This document shows, one piece after another, positions 37,287 through 46,364 of a stretch of DNA of 64,000 nt. The stretch is from the NCBI RefSeq assembly GCF_021389955.1, contig NZ_CP089980.1:1239501-1303500 (forward strand), in the 5' to 3' direction. Every line of letters starts with the position of its first letter. Position 1 is the first letter of the stretch. Made by a program: the position numbers and the translations under genes. Source of the stretch: Fulvivirga maritima. Lineage in GTDB: Bacteria; Bacteroidota; Bacteroidia; Cytophagales; Cyclobacteriaceae. Below the pieces are notes generated by a model, which saw nothing but the letters and a program-made list of their open reading frames with translations, had not been told where the DNA came from and ran no database searches.

Positions 37287-37799
37287 ATGAAAAAAACTGT
37301 TCTTTACTGCTTGGTTGGCTTTGCCTTGCTATCAGCATGTAGTCCTAAGACAAGCACCTCTTCGTCATCAGGAGAGGTGTATAAAGAGGATTTAAAAGCC
37401 TATAGGCCTGTCTATGAAAAGCCTGTAGAAAAGCATGACACCATCGCTCAGGCTAATGAAAGCTATGCTGATGTAGACATTGAGCCCACAAATGATGTAA
37501 CTGAACCTCTAAACAATGTTTTAGATGAGATTGATGGTCTCAGAAGTAACACCAGATATATAGATGGTTTTACAATTCAGGTATACTCAGGCACCAATAG
37601 AGAAGATGCCAGACTGGCCAGAGGTAAGGTTTTTTCTGTACTACCAGAGGCTAACCCTTCTTTAAAATTCGATGAGCCTAATTTCAAGGTAAAAGTAGGC
37701 AAGTATTACTCTAAACTTGAAGCTCAGAAACCCTATGCTCAATTAAGAAAGAAATTCCCCGGAGCATTAATTATTCCTGAAAGAATATATATACAGTAA
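37287..37799 (+). CDS. SPOR-domain lipoprotein
   Basis: The 170-residue protein has a signal peptide and lipobox LLSAC with Cys at about residue 18. A Ser-rich and acidic linker (residues 20-95) leads to a C-terminal SPOR domain (about 95-170), with YIDGFTIQVYSGTNREDARL, then NFKVKVGKYYSKLEA and KKFPGALIIPERIYIQ. SPOR domains bind denuded peptidoglycan glycans, so the protein probably connects the envelope membrane to the cell wall at septa or during remodelling. It lies 9 bp after secA and its stop directly abuts the start of the M20 gene. Confidence 0.85.
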   Translation: MKKTVLYCLVGFALLSACSPKTSTSSSSGEVYKEDLKAYRPVYEKPVEKHDTIAQANESYADVDIEPTNDVTEPLNNVLDEIDGLRSNTRYIDGFTIQVYSGTNREDARLARGKVFSVLPEANPSLKFDEPNFKVKVGKYYSKLEAQKPYAQLRKKFPGALIIPERIYIQ

Positions 37800-38990
37800 A
37801 TGTCATTAAAAGAAAAAGTTAAGGAACTGGCAAAGCAAAATGTGCAGGATGTAATAAGCATCAGACGGCACCTACATGCTAACCCGGAGCTTTCCTATCA
37901 GGAGTTTAACACGGCTAAATATGTAGCTGCTCAGTTAAAGGAAATGGGCATCACGCCTAAAGAGGGCATTGCTGGCACCGGCCTTGCCGCTGTTATAGAA
38001 GGTAAGAATCCTTCTAAAAAAGTAATAGCCCTACGTGCAGACATGGATGCTCTCCCTATTAAGGAGGCTAATGACATTGATTATAAATCTCAAAATGAGG
38101 GAGTAATGCATGCTTGTGGTCATGATGCGCATACCGCTTCATTACTGGGAGTTGCTAAAATACTTACTCAGCTCAAAGATGAGTTTGAAGGATCTGTGAA
38201 GCTTATCTTCCAACCAGGAGAAGAGAAAAACCCTGGTGGCGCCTCTTTAATGATAAAAGACGGTGTTTTGAAAGATCCTGCACCTGTGAATATTCATGGT
38301 CAGCACGTTATGCCTCTCATACCTGTAGGTAAAGTAGGCTTTCGTGAAGGCATGTATATGGCCAGCTGTGACGAAATATATTTAAAGGTAATAGGAAAGG
38401 GAGGCCATGGCGCTGTTCCTGAACTGGCAGTAGATCCTGTGCTCATTACTTCTCACATTATTGTAGCACTGCAGCAGGTGATAAGCAGAAATGCCAGCCC
38501 CAAAACGCCTACCGTACTCACATTTGGTAAAGTAATAGCTGATGGAGCTACTAACATCATTCCTAACGAGGTAAATGTAGAAGGCACCTTTAGAGCTATG
38601 GATGAAACATGGCGAGCTGATGCTCATGAAAAAATAATTAAAATGGCCAGCGGCATAGCCGAATCTATGGGCGGCTCCTGTGAAGTAGAAATTTCAAAAG
38701 GATACCCTTACCTGGAAAATGATCCTGAGTTAACTAAAAAGTCAAGAACGGCTGCTGAGGAGTACTTAGGAGAAGAAAATGTAGTAGACCTTGATCTATG
38801 GATGGGAGCAGAAGATTTTTCGTTTTACACACACGAAATACCTGCTTGCTTTTATAGGTTAGGCACAAGAAATGAAGCCAAAGGCATCACTTCTTATGTG
38901 CATACACCTACTTTTAATATTGATGAAGACGCCTTAGAAATAGGCGCCGGGCTTATGGCCTGGTTAGCATTAAAAGAGCTAGCAGAATAA
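37800..38990 (+). CDS. M20-family amidohydrolase (N-acyl amino acid/hippurate hydrolase type)
   Basis: This 396-residue cytosolic metal-dependent hydrolase belongs to the M20D group. RRHLHANPELSYQE opens the catalytic domain. Metal ligands are in MHACGHDAHTASLLG near residue 100-114, and GEEKNPGGASLM holds the catalytic Glu. The lid/dimer domain follows at about 185-300 with GKGGHGAVPELAVDP, and EDFSFYTHEIPACFYRLG near the end is typical of N-acyl-L-amino acid or hippurate hydrolases. The substrate is not defined. It is the last gene of a secA-SPOR-M20 run and converges on the Na/Pi transporter gene 3 bp away. Confidence 0.85.
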   Translation: MSLKEKVKELAKQNVQDVISIRRHLHANPELSYQEFNTAKYVAAQLKEMGITPKEGIAGTGLAAVIEGKNPSKKVIALRADMDALPIKEANDIDYKSQNEGVMHACGHDAHTASLLGVAKILTQLKDEFEGSVKLIFQPGEEKNPGGASLMIKDGVLKDPAPVNIHGQHVMPLIPVGKVGFREGMYMASCDEIYLKVIGKGGHGAVPELAVDPVLITSHIIVALQQVISRNASPKTPTVLTFGKVIADGATNIIPNEVNVEGTFRAMDETWRADAHEKIIKMASGIAESMGGSCEVEISKGYPYLENDPELTKKSRTAAEEYLGEENVVDLDLWMGAEDFSFYTHEIPACFYRLGTRNEAKGITSYVHTPTFNIDEDALEIGAGLMAWLALKELAE

Positions 38991-38999
38991 CTGCTAGCT
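38977..38999. terminator. Hairpin shared by the ends of the M20 and Na/Pi transporter genes
   Basis: Arms agctagcag (38977-38985) and ctgctagct (38991-38999) enclose a 5-nt loop. It overlaps the stop codons of both convergent genes. T residues follow, but not a clean run, so terminator strength is uncertain. Confidence 0.55.
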
Positions 39000-40706
39000 T
39001 TCATCTTCTTCATCTCTGGCCAGCTCGCCAGTAATAGCTTCAGATACGTTTATGATATGATCACCAACCCTTTCTATAAGGTTATATAAGTCGGCATATA
39101 CTATTCCGCTCATCACATCATAATCTCCCTTCTCAATATTCTTTAAATGCTTTTTCCTTAGCTTATCACGCTTCTTGTTGATAGCAGCTTCTTTTTCTAT
39201 AGCCTGGTTCAAGGTCACTTTAGAGTAATCTATATTCAGGTTATTGATCATTATATCAAAAGCCTCATCAACCAGCTCCAGCATACCTGCCAAATTTTCT
39301 ATTTGTCCGTCTGAGAACCAGTTTTTACCATCACTCTTTCTTTCAATTGTTAATGACATCTGGTAAAAAAGATCTCCTATTCTTTCCAAATCATTTATGA
39401 TAGAAAGCATTCCCCTAAGGCGGAGTGAAGCCTCATTACTAAGATTAGAGGTAGATAATTTAGATAGATAATCAGCTATTTCAACCTCAACTCTATCTGT
39501 AATTTCCTCATACTTCTTAATCTTACGCATCATCTTGCCTCGCTCCTTGTTCTTCTTTTTCTTAAGAAGGTTCTGAGCATAACCAGACATTCTCTTAGTA
39601 AGATCAGCAAACTTGGCTATTTCCTTTCTGGCTTCTTCCAGAGATATTTCCGGTGTTGATAATAAAGGGGTAGAAATATATTCTAGTCTAAACTCTTCTC
39701 CATCTCCTTTTGATTTCACCATTCGGGTAACCAAATCAGCTATTTTATTTACAAAGCCTATAAGTAGTAATACGTTGATAAGGTTAAACGTAGTATGGAA
39801 ATAAGATAGTGCTAAAGGTACTGATTCAGGATCATTAAAAGGTGAAGTTCCTCCCCTTACATCTACCATAAACCATTCTATTCCACTCAAAAACCCCCTA
39901 AAAGTGCAGAGCATCCAGATGACCCCAAATATATTAAATATAAAGTGAGCTCGTGCTGCTCGCTTAGCATGCACATTAGCTACCATAGCGGCTAAGTTAG
40001 CAGTAATAGTAGTACCAATATTCTCTCCTAGCACCATAGCTGCAGCCAGATCAAATGAAATCCAACCTTGGTTAGCCATTACTAAAGTGAGAGCCATAGT
40101 AGCACTAGAAGACTGTACAATTACAGTAAGGATAGTACCTATAACCACAAAGAGTAAAATAGAGAAGTAGTTACCATTTGTATATTGCGCCAAAAATTCC
40201 AGCACCTCTGGGTTAGACTTCAAGTCAGGAACAGCATCTTTTAATGCTTCAAGTCCCATGAATAATAAAGCAAAACCAATGATAACCTCAGCCCATGATT
40301 TTAATTTAGCCTTAGAGGCGAATAATAACGGAGTACCTACTGCTATAATAGGTAAGGCTGCTGCCGCAATTTTCATCTTAAACCCTACCAGCGAAATAAT
40401 CCAAGAAGTAATAGTGGTTCCTATATTAGCCCCCATTATCACTCCTATTGACTCTACTAATGAAAGTAAACCTGCATTCACAAAGCTTACCACCATAACT
40501 GTAGTAGCTGATGAAGACTGCACTAATCCGGTAAGCAGAAAACCCGTAAATACCCCCGCCCATCTGTGCGATGTCATAGCTCTCAGGATATCCCTCATGC
40601 GGCCACCTGCCACCTTCTGTATCCCCTCACTCATTACCTTCATACCATATATGAAGAAACCAAGCGATCCTAAAAGAGTAAGGAAATCAAAAAAATTATA
40701 CTCCAT
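38994..40706 (-). CDS. Na/Pi cotransporter family protein with C-terminal PhoU domain
   Basis: The 570-residue protein is a NptA/YjbB-type sodium-phosphate symporter. Each half of the membrane domain carries the hallmark QSSS motif: GLVQSSSATTVMVVSFVNAG near residue 61 and VIVQSSSATMALTLVMAN near 195. Each is followed by a GANIGTT/GENIGTT motif. Eight or more hydrophobic helices span residues 5-330. A PhoU-like helical bundle (about 350-550) forms the C-terminus, presumably sensing or regulating phosphate. A -7 box TAACTTTG lies upstream. It is divergent from a second member of the family 250-290 bp away. Confidence 0.9.
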   Translation of the reverse strand: MEYNFFDFLTLLGSLGFFIYGMKVMSEGIQKVAGGRMRDILRAMTSHRWAGVFTGFLLTGLVQSSSATTVMVVSFVNAGLLSLVESIGVIMGANIGTTITSWIISLVGFKMKIAAAALPIIAVGTPLLFASKAKLKSWAEVIIGFALLFMGLEALKDAVPDLKSNPEVLEFLAQYTNGNYFSILLFVVIGTILTVIVQSSSATMALTLVMANQGWISFDLAAAMVLGENIGTTITANLAAMVANVHAKRAARAHFIFNIFGVIWMLCTFRGFLSGIEWFMVDVRGGTSPFNDPESVPLALSYFHTTFNLINVLLLIGFVNKIADLVTRMVKSKGDGEEFRLEYISTPLLSTPEISLEEARKEIAKFADLTKRMSGYAQNLLKKKKNKERGKMMRKIKKYEEITDRVEVEIADYLSKLSTSNLSNEASLRLRGMLSIINDLERIGDLFYQMSLTIERKSDGKNWFSDGQIENLAGMLELVDEAFDIMINNLNIDYSKVTLNQAIEKEAAINKKRDKLRKKHLKNIEKGDYDVMSGIVYADLYNLIERVGDHIINVSEAITGELARDEEDES

Positions 40707-40725
40707 GTTGTTAAATTTTGCCGCG

Positions 40726-40733
40726 CAAAGTTA
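40726..40733 (-). promoter_or_regulatory. -7 box of the Na/Pi transporter gene
   Basis: On the minus strand TAACTTTG (40733-40726) matches TAnnTTTG, about 20 bases before the start codon at 40706. The rest of the 40734-40951 interval is AT-rich with no gene seen. Confidence 0.55.
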
Positions 40734-40995
40734 GTTAACTCAAGTGGTTAAAAACTTATCGAATATTAAGTTTATGTTAAGTTCAATTGTATTGATAAGC
40801 CAAAATTGCAATTTTGATGGAATTTAACCAGTAATTAGCTCCATATTTATGAATATCAATGCTTAAGCGCTTCCAAGAATTAACAATACTTTTACATTCA
40901 GAATGAAGAATTCATTTTTTTAAGCCATAAATTCGCATCTTTTAAAATTTTGACTTTTGTCTCCCAATCAGCGAAAAAATATTGTAAAACAAGCC

Positions 40996-42537
40996 ATGGT
41001 CATAATAGGTGCCATGCTTATATTTCTATTCTCCATAGATATGATGGGCGAGTCCTTCAGCCACCTGGGCCGTGGAGTAGCTGAGTCAATATTATTTGCT
41101 ACCTCCAATCCTTTTATTGGTCTTTTTATAGGACTTCTAATTACTGCTATTATTCAGAGCAGCTCCACCAGCACTTCTATGATAGTAGCCCTGGTAGCCT
41201 CCGGTGCCATCACTATTGCCGAAGCAGTACCTATGATTATGGGAGCCAACATAGGCACTACGCTCACCAGCACCATAGTGTCTTTAGGGTTTATTACTAA
41301 AAAAACTGAGTTTAGAAGAGCCATAGCTGCCGGCACGGTCCACGACTTCTTTAATATACTAACCACGCTGATTCTGTTCCCCCTGGAATATTATTATGGC
41401 TTTATCTCTTCCTTGTCTCAATATATAGCCAACATGCTGGTAGAGACTAATTCCGACAGTTCTCTTAATGAATATGGCTTTAAGCTCTTCCATGCTTTCC
41501 CTATTACTCCTTATGTAGTAGAGAAAATCAACAATGGGTTTATCAGCCTGGCACTAGCCTTTATTCTGTTATTTGGCTCTATAAAAATTCTTTCTAAAGT
41601 GATCTACAAAATGATCATAGGCGAGTCTCAAGACAAGTTAAGAAATTTTGTATTCAACCGATCATTAAAATCTTTTGCCTGGGGGGTAGGCCTTACTGCA
41701 GCGGTTCAATCCAGCTCGGTAACTACTTCGTTAATGGTTCCATTTGTAGCCACGGGCAGAGTATCCTTAAAAAAAGTAACTCCTTTTATATTCGGAGCTA
41801 ATGTAGGCACTACTATCACAGCCTTTATTGCTGTACTTTTTAAATCTAACGCGGTAATAAGTATTGCCATCACGCACTTATTGTTTAACCTTATTGGTGT
41901 AATTATATTTCTGCCGTTCCCTTTTATGCGCAGAATACCTATAAGGCTGGCCGTTATGTTTGGCAAACAAACCATGAAGTACCGAATTACAGGCTTCATC
42001 TATATTATCCTTACTTTCTTCCTTATTCCTTTTACACTTATTTATTTTAATAAGAATGCATCTCAGGTTAATGAGCTGACCTATTTAGTAAAAGAAAAAG
42101 ATAAGAGCTACGAAAGAAAGGTGATTAGAAAGACACTGCCTAATAACCGAAATATGATTATGCCTTCAGGGGTGGAGGCTGATCCGGGAGACATCCAGCA
42201 GAGCTCTGTTTTAAATATTTATAGAAACAAAAAATTATTTTTCATCAACAACCGCTTCTTCCTTATTAATAAACCGGGGTTTTGCTGGGATGATGAAAAT
42301 AAAAAAGGAAAATTTCAGACCTGCATCACCCAAATATTACCAAACTGGGACGCTGATTTTGCTAATGATTCCGTGTATGTGTACACCCGTACATTTTATG
42401 ACAGAAAAGCAAGCGACTCTTCTTTATACCGCTACTACATAAGCATACCAGAGCAGCTCCTTTTAAAAACAGAAAAGGTGAACAACAAGGGACAAGTCAC
42501 GCTCTCAGAGAAACTCATCAGAATTAATAAAAATTAA
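40996..42537 (+). CDS. Na/Pi symporter family protein with a non-PhoU C-terminal domain
   Basis: The two QSSS motifs of the sodium-phosphate symporter family are present: ITAIIQSSSTSTSMIVALVA near residue 50 and TAAVQSSSVTTSLMVPFVA near 235. They are followed by MGANIGTTLTS and FGANVGTTITA. The transmembrane region ends near residue 355. Instead of PhoU the last 155 residues form a soluble domain (from ASQVNELTYLVKEK through NKPGFCWDDENKKG to the end) that I do not recognise. ATG 40996 is preferred; the only upstream start is TTG 40957, which overlaps a -7-like GACTTTTG. The transported ion is inferred only from the family. Confidence 0.82.
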   Translation: MVIIGAMLIFLFSIDMMGESFSHLGRGVAESILFATSNPFIGLFIGLLITAIIQSSSTSTSMIVALVASGAITIAEAVPMIMGANIGTTLTSTIVSLGFITKKTEFRRAIAAGTVHDFFNILTTLILFPLEYYYGFISSLSQYIANMLVETNSDSSLNEYGFKLFHAFPITPYVVEKINNGFISLALAFILLFGSIKILSKVIYKMIIGESQDKLRNFVFNRSLKSFAWGVGLTAAVQSSSVTTSLMVPFVATGRVSLKKVTPFIFGANVGTTITAFIAVLFKSNAVISIAITHLLFNLIGVIIFLPFPFMRRIPIRLAVMFGKQTMKYRITGFIYIILTFFLIPFTLIYFNKNASQVNELTYLVKEKDKSYERKVIRKTLPNNRNMIMPSGVEADPGDIQQSSVLNIYRNKKLFFINNRFFLINKPGFCWDDENKKGKFQTCITQILPNWDADFANDSVYVYTRTFYDRKASDSSLYRYYISIPEQLLLKTEKVNNKGQVTLSEKLIRINKN

Positions 42538-42658
42538 TTACTTAGTCCATCCTAAAACCTCATAAGTTTGTTAATGACTATGATTCATTGAATTCTGGTT
42601 AACTTGCAACGCAATAAAACATCAGGGTTTTATCTATTAATTATTAATCAAATTAAAA

Positions 42659-43027
42659 GTGAGAGAAAAGAAAGGCTTATTAAGTTTCTTAAAAGTAGAT
42701 AACCTCATAGATCATCTAACTGATTTTATAGAATCTAAAGTAGAGGTTTTTAAAATGGAGTTAAAAGAAGAGCTTGCCGCACTTCTTTCTAAAGCAATAG
42801 TAACAGTACTATTAGGGCTTACTGCATCTTTTTTTCTTCTATTTTTCAACATCGCTATTGGCTACTATTTAGGCTATCTACTGAAAAATATATTTTACGG
42901 TTTTCTAATCGTTTCACTCTTTTATTTAATAGTTTTCATTATATTTTTCTTATTAAGGAACCAACTAGGTTTAAGAGAGTTAATTGAGAAAAAACTAAAC
43001 GAACTACTAAAAATTAAGAGTAAATAA
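42659..43027 (+). CDS. Holin-like small membrane protein (phage holin family, PF07332-like)
   Basis: The protein has 122 residues: an amphipathic N-terminal region (LSFLKVDNLIDHLTDFIESKVEVFKM), a helix continuing ELKEELAALLSKA, and two transmembrane helices (VLLGLTASFFLLFFNIAI and FLIVSLFYLIVFIIFFLL), ending with a basic helical tail. This matches the small putative holin/YqjE-like families of bacterial genomes, which are usually not phage-derived. The start is GTG 42659; no ATG is available before the conserved helix. It is the first gene of a run with 43032 and the GGGP synthase gene. Function is unknown, but a membrane-lipid link is suggested by the neighbour. Confidence 0.7.
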   Translation: MREKKGLLSFLKVDNLIDHLTDFIESKVEVFKMELKEELAALLSKAIVTVLLGLTASFFLLFFNIAIGYYLGYLLKNIFYGFLIVSLFYLIVFIIFFLLRNQLGLRELIEKKLNELLKIKSK

Positions 43028-43031
43028 CCAT

Positions 43032-43418
43032 ATGGCAACTAGCATAAAGGAACATTGGGAAGAACTATCCGAAAAACACCGAGATAATTTGAAAGCAGAT
43101 ATTGAAGCATTTGTAGACCGAAGTAAAGACCTTGCTCTCGGCGCAGTAGTGATAGGCGGTGGCTTTGCCCTTTCTTATTATTTAATAAAAAAAATGGGAG
43201 GAGGCAAAAAAGTAAAAGTAAGTAAAAAGAAAGATTATAATGACCAAACCAGTGAAGTGACCATAGAAAAGCAACCTTCTATGTTGAGCAACGTTGGTCA
43301 TGTAGTACTAACTGAAATTACGGTATTCTTATTAGCCATAGCCAAAGAGAAGCTAATTCAATACCTACAAAATATCAATACCGAAGAGGAGAATAATGAG
43401 TATACTGAGCACTCTTAA
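43032..43418 (+). CDS. Hypothetical membrane-associated protein upstream of GGGP synthase
   Basis: This 128-residue protein has an N-terminal charged helix (SIKEHWEELSEKHRDNLKAD), a hydrophobic segment LALGAVVIGGGFALSYYLI, a lysine-rich linker (KKVKVSKKKDYND), and a second semi-hydrophobic segment HVVLTEITVFLLAIAKEKLI. It ends in an acidic tail. No named family is recognised; it resembles small YtxH-like envelope-stress proteins only in layout. It starts 4 bp after the holin-like gene and overlaps the GGGP synthase start by 23 bp, so the three are almost certainly co-translated. Confidence 0.68.
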   Translation: MATSIKEHWEELSEKHRDNLKADIEAFVDRSKDLALGAVVIGGGFALSYYLIKKMGGGKKVKVSKKKDYNDQTSEVTIEKQPSMLSNVGHVVLTEITVFLLAIAKEKLIQYLQNINTEEENNEYTEHS

Positions 43419-44157
43419 TCAACGAAAAGTTACAGGACAGAAATCACTGGCCCTACTTATTGATCCGGATAATGTAGAAGAACCCGCTGATCTGGGCAAT
43501 CTACTTAATCTGGCTAAAGAGTGTTATGTAGATTATATTTTTATAGGAGGCAGCTTAATTACACAAAGCAATGTAGGCAAGATTGTTAATACCATAAAAA
43601 AGGAATGCTCTATACCTACTATCCTTTTTCCTGGCAATAATATGCACATAGACCTCAGTGCGGATGCTATTTTGTTTCTCAGCCTTATTTCTGGTCGCAA
43701 CCCGGAGTTCCTTATTGGTCAGCATGTGGTAGCCGCTCCTATACTTAAAAACAGCGGTATTGAAATATTGCCTACGGGCTATATGCTCATTAACTCAGAC
43801 ACTACCTCTGCAGTGTCTTACATGAGCAACACCTCTCCCATACCTCCGGATAAGTATTCTGTAGCGGCCTGCACAGCTATGGCAGGAGAAATGTTAGGTC
43901 TTAAGCTAATTTTCATGGATGCCGGCAGTGGAGCAAAAACAGCCATTACTCCTAAAATGATCACTCAAGTGAATAGATCTATCAACGTGCCTTTGATAGT
44001 TGGAGGGGGAATAGACACGGCCACCAAGGCAAAACAATCACTAGAAGCGGGAGCAGATATGATTGTAATAGGCAATGCAGCAGAAAAAAACCCCAATCTA
44101 ATGATTGAGGTTTCTGAAAAGATTTATGACTTTAATAAGAGCTTAAACATTCATTAA
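43396..44157 (+). CDS. Geranylgeranylglyceryl phosphate synthase family protein (GGGPS/PcrB)
   Basis: This is a 253-residue TIM-barrel prenyltransferase that attaches a polyprenyl chain to sn-glycerol-1-phosphate, making an archaeal-type ether lipid precursor. LALLIDPDN begins the barrel, GGSLITQSN and PTILFPGNN follow, and the phosphate-binding end VGGGIDTATKAKQSLEAGAD with MIVIGNA is the family signature. Bacteroidota are known to encode hexameric GGGPS proteins. Neither chain length nor a glycerol-1-phosphate dehydrogenase can be judged here. It is preceded by two membrane proteins (23-bp overlap with the last) and converges on an AraC-family gene with a 15-bp overlap. SD-like GAGGAG precedes the ATG. 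Confidence 0.88.
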   Translation: MSILSTLNQRKVTGQKSLALLIDPDNVEEPADLGNLLNLAKECYVDYIFIGGSLITQSNVGKIVNTIKKECSIPTILFPGNNMHIDLSADAILFLSLISGRNPEFLIGQHVVAAPILKNSGIEILPTGYMLINSDTTSAVSYMSNTSPIPPDKYSVAACTAMAGEMLGLKLIFMDAGSGAKTAITPKMITQVNRSINVPLIVGGGIDTATKAKQSLEAGADMIVIGNAAEKNPNLMIEVSEKIYDFNKSLNIH

Positions 44158-45066
44158 TGTTTCTCTCTTTCTCATTTTACCAGCAGGTATACCATACATC
44201 ATCTTAAATCGTCTACAGAAATAAGCAGTATCTTTGTATCCACAGGCTTTACCTATGTCTCTGATACTCATTTTTGTAGTTCTAAGCAGGTTTACTGCAT
44301 GTTCCATTCTTTGGTACTCAATGTAATCCTGAGGATTAATACCTGTAAGGGTTTTAAAGTATTGCCCTACATAGTCCTCTGATACATCAGCCACTTCTGA
44401 CAACTTCTTATTAGTTAACTCACCTGAAAGGTTATCTTTAATGTACTTAAAGAGTTTAATCAAGCGAGGATCTTTGAAATAAGTACTATTAGTAGCCATT
44501 TGCTCTACGAATAGTCTGTTTTCAATAATGTGTCTGATTACTTCTACTACTAAAAGCTCAGTTTTAATCTTCACTACTCTCTGGTTTCCTTCCAGTCTAT
44601 TTTCTTGCTCCTTAATAATCTCATAAATGATATTATTTACTTTGCTATTTTCTAAAGCAAAAGGAGGAATATCAAGTGCAGTAAAGAAGTTTACAGTATC
44701 AAAAACTTTTGTTTCAAAAACAATTGAAGTAAAATCAGCTACTGGTACAGCAGAAGGATCATCTACATGTGTTCTGAAGTATTCCGCCTGCTTATACCCA
44801 AACTCTTCTAAAGTTAGTTCTGGACTTCTGTCATCTACATTACCAAAAGTTAGAGGTGTATTTCTAACCGCTGGAATGAAAAGTGCATGCCCCTCTGTCA
44901 GCAACTCATCCTCGCTTCCGTAGCGTACAACGCCCTTTTTGAGGATTAGAATTGTGTTCTCTGTGTCCTGATAGTCCTTAATAGTGAAGGGGTGTAATAC
45001 CTTTATATTATTGGACTTTACAAACTTAATTCCTAAGGATTCAATTATTTTATTGTAATCTTCCAT
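44143..45066 (-). CDS. AraC-family transcriptional regulator
   Basis: The 307-residue protein has an N-terminal sensor or dimer region with no recognisable ligand motif and a C-terminal AraC/XylS DNA-binding domain (about 205-305) with two helix-turn-helices, including TNKKLSEVADVSEDYVGQYF and MSIRDIGKACGYKDTAYFCR followed by RFKMMYGIPAGKMRKRE. I start it at ATG 45066; a TTG at 45087 is upstream, and a -7 box (45092-45099) leaves room only for the ATG. The target genes are unknown; the nearest genes (GGGP synthase, acyl-CoA dehydrogenase) are candidates only by position. Confidence 0.85.
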   Translation of the reverse strand: MEDYNKIIESLGIKFVKSNNIKVLHPFTIKDYQDTENTILILKKGVVRYGSEDELLTEGHALFIPAVRNTPLTFGNVDDRSPELTLEEFGYKQAEYFRTHVDDPSAVPVADFTSIVFETKVFDTVNFFTALDIPPFALENSKVNNIIYEIIKEQENRLEGNQRVVKIKTELLVVEVIRHIIENRLFVEQMATNSTYFKDPRLIKLFKYIKDNLSGELTNKKLSEVADVSEDYVGQYFKTLTGINPQDYIEYQRMEHAVNLLRTTKMSIRDIGKACGYKDTAYFCRRFKMMYGIPAGKMRKRETLMNV

Positions 45067-45091
45067 CAACTTACTGTATTTTAACAATACG

Positions 45092-45099
45092 CAAATTTA
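45092..45099 (-). promoter_or_regulatory. -7 box of the AraC-family gene
   Basis: On the minus strand TAAATTTG matches TAnnTTTG, 25 bases before ATG 45066. Confidence 0.5.
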
Positions 45100-45169
45100 A
45101 TGAATAAAATCATCATAGCATGCACTTTTCTAAGAAATATATCACTTTTTTTATATAATCGGTGAATAA

Positions 45170-46309
45170 CTACTTTAAAAGCTCGCGAGATATTACAATT
45201 TTCTGAATCTCAGAGGTCCCTTCGTAGATTTGAGTGATCTTCGCATCCCTCATTAAACGCTCTACATGGTACTCTTTTACAAAGCCATAACCACCATGTA
45301 CTTGCACTGCTTCCACCGTTACATCCATAGCTGTTTTAGAGGCAAAAAGCTTAGCCATAGCCGCCGCTTGCACAAAATCTTTACCTTGATCTTTAAGACT
45401 AGCTGCATTTAAGCATAATAATCTGGCGGCTTCTATATGAGTAGCCATATCTGCCAGTTTAAATTGTATAGCTTGGTGCTGACTAATTTCCTTTCCAAAT
45501 GCTTTTCTTTCTTTAGAGTACTTTAGTGCAAGTTCATAAGCTCCAGAGGCAATACCTAAGGCTTGAGAGGCAATACCAATTCTTCCACCATTCAACGTGG
45601 TCATAGCAAACCTGAACCCAAAGCCATCTTCTCCAATACGGTTCTCTTTAGGTACTTTCACATCTGTAAACATTAGAGAGTGAGTATCTGAGCCCCTAAT
45701 GCCCAGCTTATTTTCTTTCTTACCTACCACAAAGCCATCCATCCCTTTCTCTACTATTAAAGCATTAATACCCTTATGCTTTTTCTCAGGATCAGTCTGT
45801 GCTATTACTATATAAAATTCAGCACTATTACCATTGGTAATCCAGTTTTTAGTACCATTAAGCAAATAATAATCTCCTTTATCTTCTGCTGTAGTCCGCT
45901 GGCTAGTGGCATCAGAACCGGCCTCTGGCTCTGATAGGCAGAAGGCTCCTATCACCTCACCTGAAGCTAATCTGGTCAGGTATTTCTGCTTTTGCTCTTC
46001 AGTACCATATTTTTCAAGCCCCCAACATACCAGTGAGTTATTTACTGACATAGCTACGGAACAAGAGGCATCCACTTTAGAGATCTCTTCCATAGCCAAG
46101 ACATAAGAAATGGAATCCATACCCCCACCATTATATTTTGGGTCTACCATCATACCCATAAAGCCCAGCTCTCCCATTTTCTTAATCTGCTCAGCAGGAA
46201 AGATCTGTTTTTCATCCCTTTCTATCACTCCAGGAAGCAATTCATTTTGAGCAAAATCACGAGCAGCGTCCCGTACAGCTAACTGCTCTTCAGTAAATTC
46301 AAAATTCAT
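45170..46309 (-). CDS. Acyl-CoA dehydrogenase
   Basis: This is an FAD-dependent enzyme of about 379 residues for the first oxidation step of beta-oxidation or of branched-chain acyl-CoA breakdown. FTEEQLAVRDAARDFAQNEL opens the alpha domain. CLSEPEAGSDATSQRTTAED and NWITNGNSAEFYIVIA form the beta domain around the flavin. Catalytic Glu sits in the last helices, with VQVHGGYGFVKEYHVERLMR and YEGTSEIQKIVISREL as the C-terminal FAD/substrate motif. Two starts are possible, 46327 or 46309; the latter starts at the conserved MNFEFTEEQ. It is monocistronic, following the terminator of the pan operon. Confidence 0.93.
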   Translation of the reverse strand: MNFEFTEEQLAVRDAARDFAQNELLPGVIERDEKQIFPAEQIKKMGELGFMGMMVDPKYNGGGMDSISYVLAMEEISKVDASCSVAMSVNNSLVCWGLEKYGTEEQKQKYLTRLASGEVIGAFCLSEPEAGSDATSQRTTAEDKGDYYLLNGTKNWITNGNSAEFYIVIAQTDPEKKHKGINALIVEKGMDGFVVGKKENKLGIRGSDTHSLMFTDVKVPKENRIGEDGFGFRFAMTTLNGGRIGIASQALGIASGAYELALKYSKERKAFGKEISQHQAIQFKLADMATHIEAARLLCLNAASLKDQGKDFVQAAAMAKLFASKTAMDVTVEAVQVHGGYGFVKEYHVERLMRDAKITQIYEGTSEIQKIVISRELLK

Positions 46310-46364
46310 AGTATTCAGTTTATTCATGAGAAATTATCCTACCCTCCTTTAGTGATCAAAGAAC

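Noticed and set aside
40258-40734. Long open frame (158 codons) on the plus strand opposite the Na/Pi transporter gene
   Set aside because: It lies entirely antisense to a clear transporter and its translation shows no domain; it is a shadow of that gene's codon pattern.
42659-43027. Holin-like gene as evidence of a prophage
   Set aside because: No phage genes surround it and the neighbours are housekeeping; this small membrane family is widespread outside phages.
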